From contig DJUX01000055.1 of NCBI GenBank assembly GCA_002440665.1, positions 1-11,515 of the forward strand: a stretch of 11,515 bases of DNA, given 5' to 3'. A model generated the notes under the pieces. The model saw only the letters and a list, made by a program, of their open reading frames with translations. It made no database searches and had not been told where the DNA came from. This DNA comes from Dechloromonas sp. UBA6271. Its GTDB lineage: Bacteria; Pseudomonadota; Gammaproteobacteria; Burkholderiales; Rhodocyclaceae. Made by a program: the position numbers and the translations under genes. Positions 6,080 to 11,515 of this stretch are shown here, piece by piece. Numbering within the stretch: the stretch's first letter is position 1; each line of letters starts with the position of its first letter.

Positions 6080-6131
6080 TATCCGGCGACTGGCTCACAG
6101 GATGCGCCAGTGGCCTGTCGGCCGTTCGCCG

Positions 6132-7766
6132 CTAGCCGATGCGTTCCAGCAGCTTCGCCGCCGACTTCTCGTGCAGGATCAGGGTCAGGCGCATCATGCT
6201 GCGCGTGGCGCCGACGAACAGCTTGCGCACCGCCTTGTCGTCCAGTTCGTCGAAGTCGATCTCGGCGAATATCACCGCCGGGGCGGCCTGGCCCTTGAAG
6301 CGATAGACCGATTCGAGCAGCACGTCGCCCTCGCTGTAGACCGGCTGCCCGAACAGGTCGTACTCGCCGGTGAAGCGGCGCAGCGTGGTCTGGCCGAGGC
6401 GGTCGTAGGGCATCAGCTGCGAATGCTCGCGGCCGTGGTAGCTGACAATGGCGACGTCGTGCTTCTTGAATCCGGCCGCGTAGCTGTCGCGCACCGCTTC
6501 CTTGACCTTGGCGATCAGTCCGGCGCCGTCGGCGTAAGTATGGATGGCGATCTCGTCGGCGGCGATCGGCGAGGCGGCGTCAATCTCCAGGTCGTCCGGG
6601 AGCAGGCGGTGCAGCATCTCCACCACCGGGCGCGGGCTGCGGTAGTTGCTCGGCGCATGCAGGGTGACCCAGCCGGGCAGCGGCGTCGGCGGGCGCCCGT
6701 AGAGGTTCTGCATCGGGTCCTCCAGCCACAGCAGCCGCGCATCCGGACGGGCGTGGCGGAAGATGAAGTCGCGCCACTTCTCGGAGATGTCCTGGCCTTC
6801 GTCGACGATGATCGTGTCGAACAGGAAGGCGGCCGCAATGGGCAGCTCGGCGGCGCGCTTCTGCAACTGATCGAAGGCGTCGGGCAGGGTGAAGTCCGGA
6901 GTATCCCCCGCATGGCGCACGCGCTGGTCGCACAGCTGATGGTAGGTGCAGACCAGTCCGCCACTTGGCGCGATGCGGTTGAAGTGGTCGGCCAGCGGGC
7001 GGTTGAAGCAGACATAGAGCGGCCGCTTGCCGGCTTCGATCGTCGCCCGGTATTCGGCCAGGGCCAGTTGCGTCTTGCCCGAGCCGGCCGTGCCGGTGAC
7101 ACGCAGCCGGAAGGGCGCGAAGTCGAGGCGCCGCGCCCAGTGGGCAAGGCCGCCGGACACGCGGGTGACCATGTTTTGCGCATGGCCCATCAGCGCGCTG
7201 ACGTCCGTATCGAGCTGGATCAGGTCGCGCAGGAAGGCGTGGATTTTTGCGGTGGCGGCAGTTTCTTCCCTGGCGGGGAGCAGCTGCTGGATCACGGTGG
7301 ATAGCTGGTCACGGCGCGGGGCATCGACGATGCGCTCCGGCACGATGCCGGCGGTCTCCGGGCTATGCACCGTGTAGTCGGGGCAGTAGAGGAGCGCGTC
7401 GGTATGCACGCTCGGGATGTCGCCGCGGGCGGCCAGCTTGCCCCGCAGGTTGCTGACCATGCGCGAGATCTGCACCACCACGTTCTTCGACTTGCCCGGG
7501 TACTGTTTGACCAGCCCCTCGGCGGACTCCTGAAGGAAGCCGCTCTTCTGCTCGATGAGCAGCAGGTCGCCGGCGCGGTTGACCACGGCGAAGTCGACCT
7601 CGCCGTAGATCGCGTAGCGCCCGTCCATCGCCGTCCAGTGCACGGCGTGATAGACGGCGTAGTCGTCGGGCAGCCCGCCTTCGAGCAGGCCGAGCGTTTC
7701 GATCTCGCGCTGCGCGGCGCCGGTGACGGACAGTTCGCGCCAGCCGTCGGGGATGATGCGGGCCAT
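6132..7766 (-). CDS. NERD-nuclease-domain UvrD-like (superfamily 1) helicase
   Basis: The 544-residue product joins an N-terminal nuclease-related domain to a superfamily 1 helicase core. The NERD part (about 10-130) has GEVDFAVV (E56, D58) and LLIEQKSG (E72, K74), the endonuclease-like acidic/lysine arrangement. The helicase has Walker A GTAGSGKT (225-232), Walker B DEGQD (322-326), a motif III/IV region with LEDPMQNLYG and NYRSPRPV (374-381), motif V VYRFKGQAAPAVIF (487-500) and motif VI LFVGATRSMMRL (516-527). The protein is probably an ATP-dependent DNA translocase with possible nuclease activity, acting in the cytoplasm on DNA repair or foreign DNA. I chose ATG at 7766 because AGGA precedes it by 5 bases; the frame is open to 7862 but that would run into the divergent promoter region. 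It shares a 119-base gap with the phosphatase-ADP-ribosylglycohydrolase gene and is followed by the VWA gene. Confidence 0.93.
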   Translation of the reverse strand: MARIIPDGWRELSVTGAAQREIETLGLLEGGLPDDYAVYHAVHWTAMDGRYAIYGEVDFAVVNRAGDLLLIEQKSGFLQESAEGLVKQYPGKSKNVVVQISRMVSNLRGKLAARGDIPSVHTDALLYCPDYTVHSPETAGIVPERIVDAPRRDQLSTVIQQLLPAREETAATAKIHAFLRDLIQLDTDVSALMGHAQNMVTRVSGGLAHWARRLDFAPFRLRVTGTAGSGKTQLALAEYRATIEAGKRPLYVCFNRPLADHFNRIAPSGGLVCTYHQLCDQRVRHAGDTPDFTLPDAFDQLQKRAAELPIAAAFLFDTIIVDEGQDISEKWRDFIFRHARPDARLLWLEDPMQNLYGRPPTPLPGWVTLHAPSNYRSPRPVVEMLHRLLPDDLEIDAASPIAADEIAIHTYADGAGLIAKVKEAVRDSYAAGFKKHDVAIVSYHGREHSQLMPYDRLGQTTLRRFTGEYDLFGQPVYSEGDVLLESVYRFKGQAAPAVIFAEIDFDELDDKAVRKLFVGATRSMMRLTLILHEKSAAKLLERIG

Positions 7767-7885
7767 GGGAATCCTGTCTGGGTGGAAATGCCCAAAGCTT
7801 AATGCATTCTCCTTCGGGGCGCATTTCCTGAGCCTCCCGTCGCGCATACTCAAAAGATTCAAACAAGAAAATAAGGGAGACAGCC
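7767..7885. promoter_or_regulatory. Divergent intergenic region between helicase and phosphatase-ARH genes
   Basis: This 119-base gap must hold promoters for both directions. An 8-base inverted repeat GGAAATGC (7784-7791) and GCATTTCC (7821-7828) brackets a central palindrome AATGCATT (7801-7808), so the AATGC motif occurs in three places. On the plus strand CATACT (7845-7850) is a plausible but unproven -10 element. AAGGGAG (7873-7879) is the ribosome binding site of the plus-strand gene. The repeats could be a shared operator; no known regulator is matched. Confidence 0.45.
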
Positions 7886-9574
7886 ATGAAAAGAACGAGC
7901 GAAACCCATCCCCTGCGCATCGATGCCGTCCCGGTCGGCCACCTCGGTGGCCTGATCGGCATGACCCTGTGCCCGGGCAAGCGCGACGCCCTCGCGCTCT
8001 CGGGCGAGTGGGAGCGCGACCTCGACGCCGATTTCGCGGAAGTCGCCGGATGGGGGGCCTCCGTGGTGGTCAGCCTGATGGAGCCCCACGAGTTCTCGAT
8101 GCTTGGCGTTCCTGATTTTGCCCGGCGCATGCCTGCCGGGATCGAGCATCTCGTCCTGCCCATCGTCGACGGCGGGGTGCCCAGCGGCACCTGGGAGCGC
8201 GCCTGGGGGAAGGCCGGACCGAGCCTGCGGGAGAAACTCGCGCTCGGCGGGCGCATCCTCATCCATTGCCGCGGCGGGCTGGGGCGCACCGGCATCGTCG
8301 CCGCACGGCTGCTCGTCGAGTTCGGCGAGGAGCCGGCTCAGGCGATGCGTCAGGTGCGCAAGGCGCGCCCCGATGCGATCGAGAACCGCCGCCAGGAGGC
8401 GTATGTCCTGCACCAGCGCCCGCTCCAGTCGGCGCTGCCGAGGCCTGCCGTCGCGGTTGACCCCGAAAGACAGGCCAGATTCCGCGGCTGCCTCCTCGCC
8501 GGCGCGGCTGGTGACGCGCTCGGCGCCCCGGTGGAGTTCCTTGGCATCGACGAAATCCGCGCCCGTTACGGTCCCGCCGGCATCCGCGACTACGCGCCTT
8601 ATGCCGGCAGGACGGGCGCCATCACCGACGATACCCAGATGACCCTGTTCACTGCCGAGGGGTTGCTGCGTTCGGCCAACTGCGGGCGGGAGCGCGGCAT
8701 CGGGCCGGACTTCATCCGGGTGATCGGCAATGCCTACCGGCGCTGGCTGCACACGCAGGGCGAGGGGGGTGCCGGCAAAGACCGGGAATTCCTTTCCGGC
8801 TGGCTGATTCGCAACCTTGACCTTTATGCCCGGCGGGCGCCCGGGGTCACCTGTCTCGGTGCGCTGCGTGCCATGGGGCGGGACATCCGCCTTGCCGACA
8901 ACGACAGCAAGGGCTGCGGCGGCGTCATGCGGGCGGCGCCGGTCGGGTTGTTCGTCTCCGGATGGGAGGGGGCCGGCCCGGATCCCGTGCTTCGGGCTTT
9001 CGCGCTGGGTTGCGACAGCGCGGCGCTGACCCATGGCCACCCGGCGGGGCAGCACCCGGCGGGGGTGCTTGCCGTGCTTGTGCTGCGCCTGGTGCAGGGG
9101 GCAAGTTTGCCGGAAGCGCTGGCCGCGGCGCGGGCGGTGCTGACGACGGTTCCCGATCATCGCGAAGCGCTGGCGGCGATCGATCTCGCTGCAAAGCTCG
9201 CGGGGAAGGGCGGCGAGCCCGACGGACATCTACGCGAACTCGGCGAGGGCTGGGTCGGCGAGGAAGCCCTCGCCATCGCGCTTTATTGCGCCTTGCGTGC
9301 GGAGAGCCTGGAGGAGGGCGTGATGCTGGCGGTCAACCTGACCGGTGATTCCGACTCCACCGGCGCCATCGCCGGCAACCTGCTCGGCGCGCTGCACGGG
9401 GTTGATGCCATCCCGCAACGCTGGCTTGAAGCACTGGAACTCCGCGAGGCGATCGGGCAGGTGGCCGACGATTTGCTGTCGTGGCCGCAGTGGCCCATCG
9501 GTGAGTGCCTGCCGAGTGACCTGGCCGAAGCGGCCGCCGCGGCCTACTGGTGGGACCGCTACCCGGGCAACTGA
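7886..9574 (+). CDS. Fusion of dual-specificity-type protein phosphatase and ADP-ribosylglycohydrolase
   Basis: The 562-residue protein has two enzyme domains. Residues about 10-178 form a CDKN3-like cysteine phosphatase: signature HCRGGLGRTG with C128 and R134 (Cx5R), and a possible general acid D95 in VDGGVPSGTW. Residues about 195-560 form an ADP-ribosylglycohydrolase: GCLLAGAAGDALGAPVEF (201-218), TDDTQMTLFTAEGLL (247-261), NDSKGCGGVMRAAPVGL (339-355), THGHP (382-386) and TGDSDSTGAIAGNLLGALHG (486-505). The metal ligands expected for this family (T247, D248, D249, D488, D490 and S491) are all present, so both halves look active. The protein should remove phosphate from proteins and ADP-ribose from proteins or nucleic acids. 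The start is supported by GGGAG 6-7 bases upstream. It is transcribed divergently from the NERD helicase and followed by the YbjN-domain gene. No ADP-ribosyltransferase or kinase is seen in the window. Confidence 0.95.
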   Translation: MKRTSETHPLRIDAVPVGHLGGLIGMTLCPGKRDALALSGEWERDLDADFAEVAGWGASVVVSLMEPHEFSMLGVPDFARRMPAGIEHLVLPIVDGGVPSGTWERAWGKAGPSLREKLALGGRILIHCRGGLGRTGIVAARLLVEFGEEPAQAMRQVRKARPDAIENRRQEAYVLHQRPLQSALPRPAVAVDPERQARFRGCLLAGAAGDALGAPVEFLGIDEIRARYGPAGIRDYAPYAGRTGAITDDTQMTLFTAEGLLRSANCGRERGIGPDFIRVIGNAYRRWLHTQGEGGAGKDREFLSGWLIRNLDLYARRAPGVTCLGALRAMGRDIRLADNDSKGCGGVMRAAPVGLFVSGWEGAGPDPVLRAFALGCDSAALTHGHPAGQHPAGVLAVLVLRLVQGASLPEALAAARAVLTTVPDHREALAAIDLAAKLAGKGGEPDGHLRELGEGWVGEEALAIALYCALRAESLEEGVMLAVNLTGDSDSTGAIAGNLLGALHGVDAIPQRWLEALELREAIGQVADDLLSWPQWPIGECLPSDLAEAAAAAYWWDRYPGN

Positions 9575-9640
9575 GCTGGCGCACCCGGTGAGCCCGCAAT
9601 CACCGACAATGACCATGACAACAATAGAGAGGAGAAAGAG

Positions 9641-10171
9641 ATGACCCACGACATCCGCGACGACAGCCCCGAGACCATTACCGGTACCCGTGCCGCTTCG
9701 GCCTATGAGCAGGTGGCGACGTGGATGCAGGCCAACGACATGAGCTACTCCGAGAACCCGGAACAAGGCTGGTTCTCGCTGCGCTACACCTGCGACAACG
9801 CCGACTTCCGCATGATCATCGATGTGGCCGACGAACCCAAGGGCCCGAAGCTCTTGGTCCATGCGTACTTCCCGGTGCGCGTTCCCGAAACGCGGCGGGC
9901 GGCGGTGGCCGATCTGCTTTCCCGCATCAACCACTCGATCTGGCTCGGCTCCCTGGCAATCGATCACCGTGATGGCGAGGTCAGCGTGCGCACGGCCATG
10001 CCGGTCGATGACGGGAGTTTCACCGAGGGGCAGCTCGAACACCTGTTCTTCACCACGCTCAACCTTGCCGACCGCCGCCTGCCAGGCATTTGCGCCGCAG
10101 CCTTCGGTGGTGTCCCGGCTGACGTGGCCTTCGAGATGGGCCAGGTGCCGGCGCGGGAGGGCCTGCAATGA
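9641..10171 (+). CDS. YbjN-domain protein, 176 residues
   Basis: The product resembles the YbjN family (Pfam 'bacterial sensory transduction regulator'), small soluble proteins with a type III secretion chaperone-like alpha/beta fold and no defined enzyme activity. The pattern is visible: an N-terminal helix (AASAYEQVATWMQANDMSY, 18-36), an antiparallel strand set with WFSLRYTCDNADFRMIIDV (44-62), LLVHAYFPVRVPETRRAAV (71-89), a helix and NHSIWLGSLAIDHRDGEVSV (97-116), then the C-terminal helices. There is no signal peptide. The start is well supported: GAGGAG at 9627-9634 lies upstream of ATG 9641. Its stop overlaps the next gene's start (ATGA, 10168-10171), so the two are translationally coupled, pairing a cytosolic protein with a secreted one. 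It lies 66 bases after the phosphatase-ADP-ribosylglycohydrolase gene and may share its transcript. Confidence 0.85.
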   Translation: MTHDIRDDSPETITGTRAASAYEQVATWMQANDMSYSENPEQGWFSLRYTCDNADFRMIIDVADEPKGPKLLVHAYFPVRVPETRRAAVADLLSRINHSIWLGSLAIDHRDGEVSVRTAMPVDDGSFTEGQLEHLFFTTLNLADRRLPGICAAAFGGVPADVAFEMGQVPAREGLQ

Positions 10172-10554
10172 GAGTCCGGCTGCCCAGTCTGCTCGTACTG
10201 CTGGCCGCAGCAGGCATCGCTGCACCGGTCGTGGCCGAGCAGAAGTACAACCCCTACTCCAGCAAATGGGAGACCGTGCGACCGGGCGCGGAGCTCAAGT
10301 ACAACCCGCATTCCGGCACCTGGAACTATGCTGCCCCGAATGCCTCTCCCAGGTACAACCCCTACAGCGGGAACTGGGACATGGCTGCTCCGAACGCCAC
10401 CCAGAAGTACAACCCGTACTCGGCGGAGTGGAAAACCGCCAGCCCGCGTTCGGAACTGAACTACAACCCTCACGGCGGCGACTGGCAGTACACGTCGCCG
10501 GGGGCACCGCCGGCGTACAACCCTTACGAAGGAAGGTGGGAGTATCCGAGGTGA
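10168..10554 (+). CDS. Secreted six-repeat protein with 18-residue YNP(Y/H)xxxW units
   Basis: A 128-residue exported protein. Residues 1-23 are a Sec signal peptide (MRVRLPSLLVLLAAAGIAAP, then VVA and cleavage before EQK). The mature part is almost wholly six tandem units starting at Y27, Y45, Y63, Y81, Y99 and Y117, exactly 18 residues apart: YNPYSSKWETVRPGAELK, YNPHSGTWNYAAPNASPR, YNPYSGNWDMAAPNATQK, YNPYSAEWKTASPRSELN, YNPHGGDWQYTSPGAPPA and a shortened YNPYEGRWEYPR. The fixed positions are Y-N-P, W at +8 and P at +13. Short aromatic repeats of this kind often form beta-hairpin or solenoid surfaces that bind cell wall or carbohydrate, but no function is known to me. It overlaps the YbjN gene by 4 bases. 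The signal peptide and repeats are seen; the role is unknown. Confidence 0.88.
   Translation: MRVRLPSLLVLLAAAGIAAPVVAEQKYNPYSSKWETVRPGAELKYNPHSGTWNYAAPNASPRYNPYSGNWDMAAPNATQKYNPYSAEWKTASPRSELNYNPHGGDWQYTSPGAPPAYNPYEGRWEYPR
10246..10551 (+). repeat. 54-base tandem coding repeat, about 5.7 copies
   Basis: Repeat units begin at 10246, 10300, 10354, 10408, 10462 and 10516, each opening with TACAACCC or TACAACCCN-type sequence coding for Tyr-Asn-Pro. The bases between the fixed Tyr-Asn-Pro, Trp and Pro codons have diverged a lot, so this is an old protein repeat kept by selection and not a recent minisatellite. Confidence 0.85.
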
Positions 10555-10903
10555 TGGTGCGTTTCTCGTGAGGGCTGATGATAGCCAATGTCGAGGGCGG
10601 GTTTCGGAGTGGAACTGGCGCTTGATGTGTTCAGCCATTGGCAAGAACTCGGCCAACGCTGCCACTGACCGGTTGAATCCAAGGACACTTTGCTGCCAGA
10701 GTCTTGCCGGAGGCCCAAACTCGGCATTGGCCGATTTCGTAGACCCCTCGATTATGTTGAGCCACTCAACCCCACCTTGGCAGGTGCTTGTCTCCGAGCC
10801 GGATTGGCGCCAACCGAGAGCGGAGGGTCCCCGCCCGTTCTTGGCTCGCTGGCCGCATTCACCGACGGTGCGGCCACGGAGCATCAGGCCACCCCGCAAA
10901 TTG
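10555..10903. other. Stretch without a recognised gene
   Basis: No start with a good ribosome binding site and no recognised domain is found on either strand. The GC content and codon bias are lower than in the neighbouring genes up to about 10800. On the minus strand an open frame reads SVLGFNRSVAALAEFLPMAE and HIKRQFHSETRPRHWLSSAL in this stretch. From memory, this resembles conceptual translations of dispersed betaproteobacterial intergenic repeats and DUF1010-like predicted proteins more than a real enzyme. It may be a degenerate or repeat-derived sequence. A search is needed to decide. Confidence 0.4.
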
Positions 10904-11512
10904 CTATCGCAAGGCGTTGAATCGGGCAAATGCTTCCGCATTCGCCTTGGCGATATAGCGCACCGGTCCGGCCGATCCCGGCACAAACGGGCCTCCCGTA
11001 GTCTTGCGATAGTCGGCGCAAGCGACCGCATGAATTGCCGAATACTGTGCCTCGCCGAGCGGCGGAGCCTGGCCGCGATCGGCGCGAACGAATGCGTTCA
11101 CGGCCCGCCGGATATGACTCGGGGGCAACCCTTCCGTGTGGGCCGGGCGCTGCTGCATCACCAGACGCAATTGTTCCACCGTCGTACGCCGCGGCCATCC
11201 GAATTGCGCGTGGTCCCGGCCCACCTGCCCGATCGCCTCGAAGATGTCGGCGAAACAAAAAGGTTCGCACTGGACAAGCTGCTCGATCACAAAGCCAAGG
11301 CGACGGGCCGGGGGGAGGGTAGCCAGAAGCTCGCCCCATGCTCTGCCGGAAGCCGGTGGCTCGGGAGCCGATTCCAGGGGGGCCTCCGCGGGCGGCTTCT
11401 GACCGGTTGGGGCAAGTTGCTGCCCCGGGTTTGCGGCACGGGCGCCAAATGGCGCTGCAAGTAGGCTGGTGCCTGCGGCCAGAGCAATTGTGAATTCAAC
11501 CCAGATTGTCCA
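10904..11512 (-). CDS. Putative exported hypothetical protein, start not identified
   Basis: The frame is open from just inside an in-frame TAA at the window's end (11515-11513) to the stop at 10904. The first part reads like a signal peptide without a starting methionine: WVEFTIALAAGTSLLAAPFG then ARA and a likely cut before ANPGQQ. A proline-rich linker follows (LAPTGQKPPAEAPLESAPEP), and then a folded domain from about GRAWGELLATLPPARRLGFV, VIEQLVQCEPFCFADIFEAI, through RRAVNAFVRADRG and HAVACADYRKTTGGPFVPGS to AFARFNALR. Three cysteines (QCEPFC, ACAD) could form a disulfide. I do not recognise the family. No ATG, GTG or TTG lies upstream of GTG 11290 at a sensible position; that GTG would drop the signal peptide. 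An ATG at 11513 is in another frame and stops after five codons. A rare start (ATT 11488, CTG 11482) or a frameshift is possible. Confidence 0.55.
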   Translation of the reverse strand, partial: WTIWVEFTIALAAGTSLLAAPFGARAANPGQQLAPTGQKPPAEAPLESAPEPPASGRAWGELLATLPPARRLGFVIEQLVQCEPFCFADIFEAIGQVGRDHAQFGWPRRTTVEQLRLVMQQRPAHTEGLPPSHIRRAVNAFVRADRGQAPPLGEAQYSAIHAVACADYRKTTGGPFVPGSAGPVRYIAKANAEAFARFNALR

Positions 11513-11515
11513 TTA

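Noticed and set aside
5895..7304. A 469-codon plus-strand open frame opposite the NERD helicase and VWA start
   Set aside because: The opposite strand shows all helicase motifs in order; this frame has only low-complexity valine, glutamine and arginine-rich sequence.
7859..9229. A 456-codon open frame on the minus strand opposite the phosphatase-ARH gene
   Set aside because: It is a shadow created by high GC: no recognisable domain, no ribosome binding site, and it lies wholly antisense to a gene with two complete enzyme motif sets.
10246..10551. The periodic sequence as a CRISPR array or non-coding minisatellite
   Set aside because: The 54-base period keeps the reading frame and fixed Tyr-Asn-Pro and Trp codons while other bases vary. 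There are no identical repeats separated by unique spacers.
9964..11031. A 355-codon minus-strand open frame across the repeat-protein gene
   Set aside because: It crosses two real plus-strand genes and the gap after them, with no domain or start signal. Its apparent repeats are the antisense reading of the YNP repeats.

Overview
The window is GC-rich with strongly GC3-biased codons, an E. coli-type LexA box and many AGGAG-type ribosome binding sites. This fits a proteobacterium, most likely a betaproteobacterium; a Rhodocyclales-like host is my guess from gene style, not something the sequence proves. There are no tRNA or rRNA genes, no transposase and no CRISPR array. The content is accessory: DNA damage response, restriction, helicase, post-translational modification and unknown exported proteins.

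Layout, left to right. Bases 1-105 hold no recognised gene. A small gene of unknown function (109-432, +) is followed by about 360 bases without a gene. Next is a DinB-type Y-family DNA polymerase (806-1951, +) whose LexA box covers its own start codon. From 2031 to 7766 everything is on the minus strand. In transcription order it reads: NERD-nuclease/UvrD-like helicase (7766-6132), VWA protein (6031-4670), a terminator-like hairpin, HIT-family hydrolase (4612-4166), phosphorothioate-DNA restriction endonuclease of the sulfur-binding-domain plus HNH type (4169-3266, broken by a C8 homopolymer frameshift), WYL-domain regulator (3261-2281) and a 56-residue small protein (2201-2031). HIT, endonuclease and WYL are tightly packed (4-base overlap, then 4-base gap) and are probably one transcript.

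Divergently from the helicase, the plus strand carries a fusion of a dual-specificity-type protein phosphatase with an ADP-ribosylglycohydrolase (7886-9574), a YbjN-domain protein (9641-10171) and, overlapping it by 4 bases, a small secreted protein made of six 18-residue YNP(Y/H)xxxW repeats (10168-10554). About 350 bases without a clear gene follow. The window ends with a minus-strand frame (to 10904) encoding a signal-peptide-like, proline-rich and then folded protein with no visible normal start codon.

How they may work together (inference): the minus-strand set looks like a small defence cluster. The endonuclease would cut phosphorothioate-modified incoming DNA, the WYL protein would control expression, and the NERD helicase and VWA protein may be a separate nucleic-acid-directed module. 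Two genes in this set, the VWA gene and the 56-residue gene, have ribosome binding sites buried in strong predicted hairpins, suggesting translational control. The frameshift implies that the restriction enzyme is off, decaying or phase-variable in this genome.
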